Below are positions 57,340 through 64,000 of a DNA stretch of 64,000 bases, one piece after another. This DNA comes from Arthrobacter sp. SLBN-100 (lineage in GTDB: Bacteria > Actinomycetota > Actinomycetes > Actinomycetales > Micrococcaceae), in contig NZ_VFMY01000001.1 of the NCBI RefSeq assembly GCF_006715305.1, forward strand, positions 806,001 to 870,000. The letters run 5' to 3'. Made by a program: the position numbers and the translations under genes. Position 1 is the stretch's first letter; every line of letters begins with the position of its first letter. The notes beneath the pieces were generated by a model, which worked only from the letters and a program-made list of their open reading frames with translations, made no database searches and had not been told where the DNA came from.

Positions 57340-58623
57340 TCAGGGCTCCTTGCTGATCAGGAGTTCGTGGGCGCCGGCTGCTGCCGCTCCACGGGATTCC
57401 ACCACCGTGGCGGTCCGCAGCCTCGTGGCGGCGTCCGCTTCCGGGCCCGCGCACGGCCCCTGCGGGGCATCGGCGGCTAGCGAACACCAGCGGTAGGGAT
57501 CGCGGACAATCACCGATGGTGCCCAGCCAAGGTCGGTGGCAGACCATTTTCCGGCGGCGTCCTGGCCAAACTGCACCCTGACCAGCAGGCCCTCATTGTT
57601 GACCACGTACCAGGGTGACAGTTCGGTGATGCCGTTGCCGAGGCCGTACACAATCCAGGTACCTTTGTAGTTTTCGATGGGCAGCACCGAATGGGTGTGG
57701 TGCCCGTAGACCAGGTTGAACTGCCCGCTGTCCACCAGGGCATGCGCAACCTCCTGCTGCTGTGCGTTCGGTTCACTGGCGTACTCCTCACCTGCATGCA
57801 TCGCACCCAGGACGATGTCCGCGCCGAGCTCCCGGGCCTTCACCGCCTTGGCGATCATGGCCGGGGCGTCCAGCATGTCCACCTGCCACGGGTGGTCGGG
57901 GACCAGTCCGTTGAGCCCGTACGCAGCCTCAATGATTGCCACTTTCGCGGCGGGCGTCTCCAGGATGAGGATCCCCCGGGACTCATTTTCGGTCCGGTAG
58001 GAACCTGTGTGTTTGAGGCCGGCGTCATCCAGCGCATCAAGGGTGCGCAGCAGTCCGTCCGTGCCGCGGTCGATGGTGTGGTTGCTGCCCGTGGTGCATG
58101 CCTGGTAACCCACATTCTTGGCGCCGGGGATGATCTGGGGCGGAACGTTGAATGACGGATACGCTGAGAAGGGACCCTCGGGACCGGCCACCGGCGTTTC
58201 CTGGTGGCAGACGGCAAGGTCGCTGTTGTTGATGTACCGGCGCTGTCCTTCCAGCAGTGGCACAAAATCGAAGCCGGGCTTGCCCGCTGCAGCCGCATCC
58301 AGCTGCGCCTGCTGCCAGAGCTGGGTGTGGACCAGCATGTCGCCGGTGACCAGAACCGACGTGCACCGCAACACCGGGCAGGCCGGGCCCTTGCCGGGGG
58401 TGGGAGTGGGCGTCGGCGTGGGGCTGGTAGCAGGAGCGGTGGTGAGGGCTGACGCGCCTGAACCCGGAACCTGCGAGCTGGAAACCGCAGGCCGTGGGGT
58501 CTGCCCGTTCTGCTCGGCCACCAAGCCGCAACCGGCCAGCCCGGCAACCGCGAACAACGCGCAGATGCTGGCGCCTGCACGCGCAGCAGCGGCACCGCCC
58601 CAACTTATCCCCATAGCGGTCAT
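57340..58623 (-). CDS. CapA-family lipoprotein (metallophosphatase-like, poly-gamma-glutamate capsule protein family)
   Basis: A 427-residue exported protein from ATG 58623. The signal peptide ends in the lipobox AGLAGC (lipidated Cys around 32). A Ser/Thr/Pro linker with TPTPTPTPG follows. The CapA domain has LVTGDMLVHTQLW, TTGSNHTIDRGTDGLLRTLD, LGAMHAGEEYASEPN and NLVYGHHTHSVLPIENYKGT, the calcineurin-like metal pattern. It is probably anchored to the outer face of the membrane. No capB/capC ligase genes are nearby, so a cell-wall or surface phosphatase role is as likely as capsule synthesis. It precedes the flavoprotein gene by 3 bp. Confidence 0.87.
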   Translation of the reverse strand: MTAMGISWGGAAAARAGASICALFAVAGLAGCGLVAEQNGQTPRPAVSSSQVPGSGASALTTAPATSPTPTPTPTPGKGPACPVLRCTSVLVTGDMLVHTQLWQQAQLDAAAAGKPGFDFVPLLEGQRRYINNSDLAVCHQETPVAGPEGPFSAYPSFNVPPQIIPGAKNVGYQACTTGSNHTIDRGTDGLLRTLDALDDAGLKHTGSYRTENESRGILILETPAAKVAIIEAAYGLNGLVPDHPWQVDMLDAPAMIAKAVKARELGADIVLGAMHAGEEYASEPNAQQQEVAHALVDSGQFNLVYGHHTHSVLPIENYKGTWIVYGLGNGITELSPWYVVNNEGLLVRVQFGQDAAGKWSATDLGWAPSVIVRDPYRWCSLAADAPQGPCAGPEADAATRLRTATVVESRGAAAAGAHELLISKEP

Positions 58624-58663
58624 TGTAGGTACTGTCCCCGTCCGCCGCGAACATTTGGGGTCG

Positions 58664-58691
58664 TTGAGAAGGCGTGGCCCGTGTGGAAGAT
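58664..58691 (+). promoter_or_regulatory. Candidate leaderless promoter of the M3 peptidase gene
   Basis: TTGAGA (58664-58669) and GAAGAT (58686-58691) are 16 bp apart and end 7 bp before the ATG at 58699. No SD precedes the ATG. The -10 match is weak (three of six). Confidence 0.35.
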
Positions 58692-58698
58692 TTGCGTC

Positions 58699-60711
58699 AT
58701 GACAAACCCCCTGCTTCGTCCCAGCCCGCTTCCGTTCCGCCTGCCTCCCTTCGCGGAAATCCAGCTTTCGCACTACGCCGAGGCCGCCGAGGCTGGATTC
58801 GCGGAGCACCTGGCCGAAATCCAGGCCATTGTGGAGAACCCGGACCCCGCCACCTTCGACAACACGGCTGTGGCTATGGAGCGGTCCGGCCAATTGCTGC
58901 AGAGGACCTCTGCCGCCTTCTTTACCCTGGTGTCCGCCGATGCAACGGATGACGTCCGGGATCTTGAAACGGAACTGTCCCCGCGCTTTTCCGCCCATCA
59001 GGATGAGGTTTTCCTGAACCGGGTTCTTTACGAACGCTTCGCTGCCATCGACACATCCGGCCTCGATCCGGAGTCGGAACGCCTGGTGGAAGAGTACTTG
59101 AAGGAATTCCGGCAGTCCGGTATCCAGCTGGACAAGGGCGGCCAGGAGCGGCTCAGGGAGATCAACGCGGAACTCTCGCGGTTGGGCACCGAGTTCGGCC
59201 AGCGGGTCAAGGAAGGGATGAAGTCGGCAGCCCTCCTGCTTGATGACCCGGCGGACCTGGCCGGAATGCCTGCGGAGGACGTGGCCCGCGCCGAAGAAGC
59301 GGCCCGCGCCGCCGGGCACGACGGGAAGTTCCTCCTGACGCTGATCCAGCCCACCAACCAACCCGCCCTCGCCGTCCTCGAGAACCGGGACATCCGCCGT
59401 CGTCTCTTTGAGGCCGCGGTGGCCCGCGGCAGCAGCGGCGGCAACCTCGACGTCCTGGAGATCGCCAGGTCCATGGCGGCCCTGCGCGCCGAAAAGGCAG
59501 CCCTGCTGGGCTTTGCCAATTACGCCGAACTGGTGGTTGACCGCCAAACCGCACCCGATTTCGAGTCGGTCCAGGCGATGCTGAACCGCATGGCACCCGC
59601 CGCTGTCCGCAACGCCGACCGCGAGGCCGCAGCCCTTGTGGAGGCAGCAGGCCACCCCTTGGAGGCCTGGGACTGGGCCTATTACTCCGGGAAGGTCCGG
59701 CGGGAAAAATACGAAGTTGACGAGCAGGCACTCCGCCCGTTCTTCGAGCTGGACCGGGTCCTCACTGATGGTGTCTTCTTCGCCGCAACTTCCCTTTACG
59801 GCATCACCTTCCACGAGCGGACGGACCTGGCCGGCTACCACCCGGATGTGCGCGCCTGGGAGGTCCGGAACGAGGATGGCAGTGCTTTGGGCCTGTTTCT
59901 GGGCGACTACTACACGCGCGAATCCAAGCGCGGAGGTGCCTGGATGAATTCGCTGGTGGAACAATCGGAGCTGCTGGGAACCGCGCCCGTAGTCATCAAC
60001 AACCTGAACATCTCCAAGCCGCCGGCGGGCGAACCCACGCTGCTGACCCTCGATGAACTGCGGACCACGTTCCATGAGTTCGGCCATGCCCTGCACGGGT
60101 TGTTCTCCAATGTGACTTATCCGAGGTTTTCCGGCACCGCTGTCCCCCGCGACTTTGTGGAGTACCCATCCCAGGTTAACGAGATGTGGATCATGTGGCC
60201 GGAGGTGCTTGCCAACTACGCGAAGCACTACAAAACCGGGGAGCCGCTCCCCCGTGACATCGTGGACAAACTCAACGAATCGCAGCTGTGGGGTGAGGGC
60301 TTCGCCACCACCGAGTACTTGGCAGCGGCCCTGCTGGACCTGGCCTGGCATGTTCTGGGACCCGGGGAGGTGCCTGAGGATGCCGCGGCTTTCGAGGATA
60401 AAGCCCTCGCGGCCGCCGGGATCGCCCACGCCCTGATTCCGCCGCGCTACCGCACAGGGTACTTCCAGCACGTTTTCGCCGGGGCAGGCTACGCGGCAGG
60501 CTACTACTCCTACATCTGGAGTGAGGTTCTGGACGCCGAAACGGTGGACTGGTTCACCGGGAACGGCGGCATGACCCGGGCCAACGGCGAACGGTTCCGC
60601 CAGGAGCTCCTGTCCCGCGGAAACAGCCGCGACCCCCTGGAGTCCTTCCGCACCCTCCGAGGCCGTGAAGCCAAACTAGAGCCCCTCCTAAAACGCCGCG
60701 GCCTGGAATAA
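58699..60711 (+). CDS. M3-family metallopeptidase (oligopeptidase A / dipeptidyl carboxypeptidase type)
   Basis: A cytosolic zinc oligopeptidase of 670 residues from ATG 58699 (MTNPLLRPSPLPFRLPPFAE). The N-terminal helical half includes ERSGQLLQRTSAAFFTLVSA and LRAEKAALLGFANYAELVVD. The catalytic site is TTFHEFGHALHGLFSNVTYP (HExxH-like HEFGH, with the third ligand in the FVEYPSQVNEMW segment). TGYFQHVFAGAGYAAGYYSY near the C-terminus shapes the S1' site. It likely degrades peptides of 5-20 residues. It is monocistronic and divergent from the CapA-like gene. Confidence 0.95.
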   Translation: MTNPLLRPSPLPFRLPPFAEIQLSHYAEAAEAGFAEHLAEIQAIVENPDPATFDNTAVAMERSGQLLQRTSAAFFTLVSADATDDVRDLETELSPRFSAHQDEVFLNRVLYERFAAIDTSGLDPESERLVEEYLKEFRQSGIQLDKGGQERLREINAELSRLGTEFGQRVKEGMKSAALLLDDPADLAGMPAEDVARAEEAARAAGHDGKFLLTLIQPTNQPALAVLENRDIRRRLFEAAVARGSSGGNLDVLEIARSMAALRAEKAALLGFANYAELVVDRQTAPDFESVQAMLNRMAPAAVRNADREAAALVEAAGHPLEAWDWAYYSGKVRREKYEVDEQALRPFFELDRVLTDGVFFAATSLYGITFHERTDLAGYHPDVRAWEVRNEDGSALGLFLGDYYTRESKRGGAWMNSLVEQSELLGTAPVVINNLNISKPPAGEPTLLTLDELRTTFHEFGHALHGLFSNVTYPRFSGTAVPRDFVEYPSQVNEMWIMWPEVLANYAKHYKTGEPLPRDIVDKLNESQLWGEGFATTEYLAAALLDLAWHVLGPGEVPEDAAAFEDKALAAAGIAHALIPPRYRTGYFQHVFAGAGYAAGYYSYIWSEVLDAETVDWFTGNGGMTRANGERFRQELLSRGNSRDPLESFRTLRGREAKLEPLLKRRGLE

Positions 60712-60717
60712 CCCCGA

Positions 60718-60775
60718 TCGATTGCTCCGAAGTGGCCCTTTTGGAAGCGCAAAAGGGCAGTTACGGAGCAATCGA
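60718..60775. repeat. Structured intergenic inverted repeat
   Basis: Outer arms TCGATTGCTCCG (60718-60729) and CGGAGCAATCGA (60764-60775) pair over 12 bp. Inner arms GCCCTTTT (60735-60742) and AAAAGGGC (60751-60758) pair over 8 bp, with a 5/5 internal loop and an 8-base apex. It starts 7 bp after the M3 peptidase stop and is followed by GGGTTTCGACAAGCTCAACC, which looks like a dispersed actinobacterial intergenic repeat. It is likely a REP-like element that may also terminate transcription. Confidence 0.7.
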
Positions 60776-60801
60776 CGGGGTTTCGACAAGCTCAACCAAC
60801 A

Positions 60802-60845
60802 ACGACGCCGGCCCGCCACCAAGAGAGGTGACGGGCCGGCGTCGT
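60802..60845. terminator. Strong hairpin between the M3 gene and pdxS
   Basis: A 14-bp perfect stem (ACGACGCCGGCCCG and its inverse) with an inner CACC/GGTG pair around AAGAGA. It lies in the 280-bp gap 60712-60991, which holds no gene but three stacked hairpins. It could serve the plus-strand M3 transcript or be a back-up for pdxS. Confidence 0.6.
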
Positions 60846-60901
60846 ATGTCAGGATCAAAGGCGACAGGCGGGGGGTGATCCGGCAGCGCGCGTAAAAGGG
60901 C

Positions 60902-60946
60902 CCCCGCGCCCCGGCCAGCTACAAAAGCTGCCAGGAGAGCGCGGGG
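60902..60946 (-). terminator. Terminator after pdxS
   Basis: On the minus strand CCCCGCGC pairs with GCGCGGGG, with an inner stem AGCTG..CAGCT. It is followed by GGGCCCTTTTACG, giving a short T-run. It lies 45 bp beyond the pdxS stop. Confidence 0.75.
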
Positions 60947-60991
60947 AATAGCGCGCAGAGGATCAGCGTCGCCAGGCACAAACCAGAGAAA

Positions 60992-61918
60992 TTACCAACC
61001 GCGCTCGGCCAAGCGGTGCGGCTGGGGGATCTCGTCGACGTTGATGCCCACCATGGCTTCGCCCAGGCCGCGGGAAGCCTTCGCGATTACGTCGGGGTCG
61101 TCAAAGAAGGTGGTGGCCTTCACGACGGCGGCGGCGCGCTGGGCGGGGTTGCCGGACTTGAAGATGCCGGAGCCGACGAAGACACCGTCAGCGCCGAGCT
61201 GCATCATCATGGCGGCATCGGCCGGGGTGGCGATGCCACCGGCGGTGAACAGCACCACCGGAAGCTTGCCGGCGGCGGCAACTTCCTTCACCAGTTCGTA
61301 CGGTGCCTGCAGTTCCTTCGCGGCAACGTACAGCTCGTCCTCAGGCAGTGCGGCGAGCTTGGCGATCTCGGAACGGATCTGGCGCATGTGGCCGGTGGCG
61401 TTCGAGACGTCACCGGTACCGGCCTCGCCCTTGGAGCGGATCATCGCAGCGCCCTCATTGATGCGGCGCAGCGCCTCACCGAGGTTGGTGGCACCGCAGA
61501 CGAAGGGAACCTTGAAGTTCCACTTGTCGATGTGGTTGACGTAGTCGGCCGGGGTCAGGACCTCGGACTCGTCAATGTAGTCCACGCCAAGTGACTGCAG
61601 GATCTGGGCCTCGACGAAGTGGCCGATGCGCGCCTTGGCCATAACAGGAATAGACACCGCGTCGATGATCTGGTCGATCATGTCCGGATCGGACATCCGG
61701 GACACGCCGCCCTGGGCGCGGATATCTGCCGGAACGCGTTCCAGCGCCATCACAGCGACAGCACCGGCGTCTTCGGCGATGCGGGCCTGTTCGACGTTGA
61801 CGACGTCCATGATGACGCCGCCCTTGAGCATCTCAGCCATGCCCCGCTTCACGCGGCTGCTGCCCGTGACGCTGTTCGCGGACGAACCGGCCTCGTTGCT
61901 TACATCAGGTGTAGACAC
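60992..61918 (-). CDS. pdxS: Pyridoxal 5'-phosphate synthase subunit PdxS
   Basis: Builds PLP from ribose 5-phosphate, glyceraldehyde 3-phosphate and ammonia (from PdxT). The 308-residue TIM barrel from GTG 61918 (AGGGG 5 nt upstream) shows [19 protein letters not shown], the first Schiff-base lysine in [15 protein letters not shown], the second in [14 protein letters not shown], and [20 protein letters not shown] near the phosphate site. The N-terminal 20 residues are Ser-rich. It is transcribed alone, with a terminator downstream; pdxT is at 53096. The 146-bp upstream gap (61919-62064) has no gene. Confidence 0.98.
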   Translation of the reverse strand: MSTPDVSNEAGSSANSVTGSSRVKRGMAEMLKGGVIMDVVNVEQARIAEDAGAVAVMALERVPADIRAQGGVSRMSDPDMIDQIIDAVSIPVMAKARIGHFVEAQILQSLGVDYIDESEVLTPADYVNHIDKWNFKVPFVCGATNLGEALRRINEGAAMIRSKGEAGTGDVSNATGHMRQIRSEIAKLAALPEDELYVAAKELQAPYELVKEVAAAGKLPVVLFTAGGIATPADAAMMMQLGADGVFVGSGIFKSGNPAQRAAAVVKATTFFDDPDVIAKASRGLGEAMVGINVDEIPQPHRLAERGW

Positions 61919-62064
61919 AAAAACCCCTATGGGTAGATAGATGACCTTCGCCGGGCGTGCAGGGCGGCACGTCAGATGCCGTGTTTACACACACCGGGTT
62001 GCCGGATCCATTGACCGGGCAGTCCTAATACTAGTCTCACCGCGGCCGACCGGCTGAATTCGTG

Positions 62065-62688
62065 TTAATCAGCCGGCGTGGGCTCCGCAAACGCCTGGCG
62101 GCGTACGGAGATTACGCGCTGGACCACCGTGATGAAACTGGCGAGGGCGAGCAGCGCGAGCGTTACCAGCAACACCACGCCCGGGAGCCCAAGGCCGGTA
62201 AATCCGGTGACCACCAGAACCGAAACCAGGCGTTCCGCGCGTTCGGCGATGCCCACGTTGGCGGTGAAGCCCAGTGACTCAGCTTTGGCCCTGGCATAGG
62301 AAACCACCATGCCCAGGACGAGACAAACGGTGGCCGCCATCGCGATGGGGACGTTGGCCCCGCCCGTGAAGAACCACACGGCGAGTCCCGCGAACAGGGC
62401 GCCGTCGGCGATCCGGTCCAGGGTGGAGTCGAGGAAGTTGCCCCACCGGCCGCCCACCGCCTGCATCCTGGCCATGATGCCATCGAGCACGTCGGAGAAG
62501 ATGAACGCGGTAATGAACAGTGTTCCCCACCAGAGCTGCCCCAGCGGATAGAAGACGAGGGCCCCCACCACCACCCCGGCCGTGCCGATGATCGTGACGG
62601 CGTCGGGTGAAACGCCCATCCGGAGAAGCCAACGGGCGAGCGGGGTGAACAGCGCTGTGAAGAACCCGCGCGCGTGCTTATTCAGCAT
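62065..62688 (-). CDS. pgsA: CDP-alcohol phosphatidyltransferase, probable phosphatidylinositol phosphate synthase
   Basis: A 207-residue membrane enzyme from ATG 62688 (MLNKHARGFFTALFTPLARW). The active-site motif spans SDVLDGIMARMQAVGGRWG and NFLDSTLDRIADG (DxxDGxxAR...GxxxDxxxD), with six hydrophobic segments. In mycobacteria the gene in the same place (thrS-HIT-pgsA) is the PI-phosphate synthase, which joins CDP-diacylglycerol and inositol 1-phosphate. It overlaps the HIT gene by 11 bp. The acyltransferase and PimA genes that follow it in mycobacteria are absent; the next gene is pdxS. Confidence 0.9.
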   Translation of the reverse strand: MLNKHARGFFTALFTPLARWLLRMGVSPDAVTIIGTAGVVVGALVFYPLGQLWWGTLFITAFIFSDVLDGIMARMQAVGGRWGNFLDSTLDRIADGALFAGLAVWFFTGGANVPIAMAATVCLVLGMVVSYARAKAESLGFTANVGIAERAERLVSVLVVTGFTGLGLPGVVLLVTLALLALASFITVVQRVISVRRQAFAEPTPAD

Positions 62689-63265
62689 CCGTCTCCCCGG
62701 GCCAGGCGTCGGCGACCTGCTGGCGGACCTCATTAAGGGTCTGGGTAATCGCCTTGGTCTGGGCGATGATGGGGAAGAAGTTCCCGTCGCCGCCCCACCG
62801 GGGAACGATGTGCTGGTGCAGGTGCGCGGCGATGCCGGCTCCGCCCACCACGCCCTGGTTCATCCCCAGGTTGAAACCGCCCGGATTGGACACTTTCCGC
62901 AGGACCCGCATGGCGGTCTGGGTGAGCTCGGCGAACTCCGCCGTCTCCTCCAAGGTCAGGTCTGTGTAGTCGGGGATGTGGCGGTACGGGCAAACCAAAA
63001 GATGCCCCGGGTTGTACGGAAACAGGTTCAGCACCACATAGCAGGTCCTTCCCCGGTGGACGATGAGTGCTTCCTCATCGGTACGTCCGGGGCCAACGCA
63101 GAACGGGCAATCGTTTTCGTTCTTGAACTGGTGCTGGCCGCCCTTGATATAGGCCATGCGGTGCGGAGTCCACAGGCGCTGGAAAGCGTCCGGGACACCG
63201 GCGAGGTCAAAGTCGTCGGTAACGCCGGCATCCCCTGGATATCCTGCGCCTGTGTTCTCCTGCAC
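62678..63265 (-). CDS. HIT-family hydrolase/phosphorylase
   Basis: A 195-residue histidine-triad protein from GTG 63265. The nucleotide-binding fold carries CPFCVGPGRTDEEALIVHRG, with a CxxC pair that may bind zinc, then VLNLFPYNPGHLLVCPYRHI and the triad HLHQHIVPRWGGDGNF. The homologue between thrS and pgsA in M. tuberculosis (Rv2613c) is an Ap4A phosphorylase, so a role in removing diadenosine polyphosphates made by synthetases such as ThrRS is plausible; this is inferred. It overlaps pgsA by 11 bp and starts 17 bp after thrS. Confidence 0.93.
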   Translation of the reverse strand: MQENTGAGYPGDAGVTDDFDLAGVPDAFQRLWTPHRMAYIKGGQHQFKNENDCPFCVGPGRTDEEALIVHRGRTCYVVLNLFPYNPGHLLVCPYRHIPDYTDLTLEETAEFAELTQTAMRVLRKVSNPGGFNLGMNQGVVGGAGIAAHLHQHIVPRWGGDGNFFPIIAQTKAITQTLNEVRQQVADAWPGETDAE

Positions 63266-63282
63266 GGCCTGTTCCGTTTCCG

Positions 63283-64000
63283 CTAGCTGGTCCGGTTCCG
63301 GACGGCCTCAGTGATCCGCTTGATTGCCTCGGCCACGGGCACGCCGTTGTCCTGGCTTCCGTCCCGGAAGCGGAACGAGACAGCACCAGCCTCGGCATCA
63401 TCACCGCCGGCGATCAGGACAAACGGGATCTTGTCTTTGCTGGCAGTGCGGATCTTCTTGGGGAACCGGTCCGAGGACGTATCCACCTCGGCACGGATAC
63501 CTGCCGCCTTAAGCTGATCGACGACGTCGAACATGTACTCGTTGAACGTCTCCGCCACAGGGATGCCCACCACCTGGACAGGTGCGAGCCACGCCGGGAA
63601 GGCTCCGGCATAGTGCTCGGTGAGCACACCCATGAACCGCTCCACCGACCCGAAGAGCGCACGGTGGATCATCACCGGACGCTGCCTCGTGCCATCGGCG
63701 GCCTGGAATTCCAGTTCGAAGCGTTCAGGCAGGTTGAAATCCAGCTGGATGGTGGACATCTGCCAGGTGCGGCCCAGCGCGTCCTTCGCCTGGACGGAGA
63801 TCTTGGGACCGTAGAAGGCAGCTCCCCCGGGATCGGGCACGAGTTCCAGCCCGGATTCCTGCGCCACTTCCGCGAGGGTCCTGGTGGCTTCATCCCAGGC
63901 GGCGTCGTCACCGACGTACTTTTCCGGGTCCTTGGTGGACAGTTCCAGGTAGAAGTCGTTGAGCCCGTAGTCCTTGAGCAGGTCCAGGACGAAGTTCAGG
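63283..64000 (-). CDS. thrS: Threonyl-tRNA synthetase, C-terminal part (cut by window edge)
   Basis: The 3' end of thrS, 238 codons, entering from beyond base 64000 in the frame [20 protein letters not shown]. It contains the end of the catalytic core ([37 protein letters not shown], motif 3 [17 protein letters not shown]). The anticodon-binding domain follows ([40 protein letters not shown]). It is the first gene of the thrS-HIT-pgsA run. The editing and TGS domains lie outside the window. Confidence 0.97.
   Translation of the reverse strand, partial: LNFVLDLLKDYGLNDFYLELSTKDPEKYVGDDAAWDEATRTLAEVAQESGLELVPDPGGAAFYGPKISVQAKDALGRTWQMSTIQLDFNLPERFELEFQAADGTRQRPVMIHRALFGSVERFMGVLTEHYAGAFPAWLAPVQVVGIPVAETFNEYMFDVVDQLKAAGIRAEVDTSSDRFPKKIRTASKDKIPFVLIAGGDDAEAGAVSFRFRDGSQDNGVPVAEAIKRITEAVRNRTS

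Noticed and set aside
58624..60471. Minus-strand open frame continuing upstream of the CapA-like gene
   Set aside because: It is the antisense of the M3 peptidase; the signal peptide and lipobox fix the CapA-like start near 58623.
60761..60979. Possible 72-codon minus-strand gene between the M3 gene and pdxS
   Set aside because: It runs through two hairpins and a repeat, has no SD, and the peptide shows no protein-like pattern.

Overview
The window is high-GC, densely coded bacterial DNA. The gene order and protein families point to an actinobacterium of the Micrococcaceae, most likely Arthrobacter or Pseudarthrobacter. Evidence for this is the thrS-HIT-pgsA block, pdxS/pdxT, yebC-ruvCAB-yajC-secDF-relA, hisS, aspS, alaS-ruvX-mltG-aroECKB-efp-nusB, the pyrRBC-carAB operon with its small membrane protein, an acVLRF1 release factor, a DUF222/HNH protein and many GTG/TTG starts. 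The genus is an inference from family resemblance. No rRNA, tRNA, CRISPR array, insertion sequence or phage gene was seen.

Layout. 1-6063: the pyrimidine operon on the minus strand (pyrR, pyrB, pyrC, membrane protein, carA, 5' part of carB), headed by a PyrR-type RNA hairpin next to the pyrR ribosome-binding site. 6162-7478: a PrsW-like intramembrane protease on the plus strand. 7504-15863: a nine-gene catabolic cluster on the minus strand, placed between nusB and pyrR, which are close together in related genomes. It encodes a GntR regulator, a xylose-isomerase-like TIM barrel protein, a DhaK-DhaL kinase, an RpiB-type isomerase, a 3-hydroxyacyl-CoA-dehydrogenase-like enzyme, an SDR, a 56-residue membrane protein, an anion-symporter-type MFS transporter and a triosephosphate-isomerase-like enzyme. 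15914-27896: a long minus-strand housekeeping run (nusB, efp, TPR protein, aroB, aroK, aroC, aroE, mltG, ruvX, alaS, two small membrane-associated proteins, rpsD). 28067-34410: rarA, acVLRF1, then a somewhat AT-richer accessory patch (alpha/beta hydrolase plus three membrane proteins) and a GNAT enzyme. 34483-46232: aspS, an APC permease, an N-terminally short DUF222/HNH gene, hisS, a cyclophilin, a DUF349 protein, an AbiEi-like gene and relA. 46351-53806: secF, secD, yajC, ruvB, ruvA, ruvC, yebC, pdxT. 53897-60711: murT-gatD, a membrane ferredoxin-reductase-like flavoprotein, a CapA-like lipoprotein and an M3 peptidase. 60718-64000: repeats and terminators, then pdxS, pgsA, HIT and the 3' part of thrS.

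How it works together. Most genes serve central processes: UMP and chorismate synthesis, aminoacylation, ribosome rescue, Holliday-junction processing, Sec export, the stringent response, PLP synthesis, peptidoglycan amidation and phosphatidylinositol phosphate synthesis. The exception is the 8.3-kb catabolic cluster. Its kinase, TIM-like isomerase and RpiB-like isomerase match the known L-erythrulose to D-erythrose 4-phosphate module (LerK-LerI-DerI). The acid-type transporter, two dehydrogenases and a TIM barrel resembling a sugar-acid decarboxylase suggest that a sugar acid is imported, oxidised, decarboxylated to a ketotetrose and passed to that module. Two near-identical palindromes (core CCTATAGGA) sit in front of the regulator and in front of the first enzyme gene and look like the GntR operators. 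This is the best candidate in the window for an undescribed pathway.
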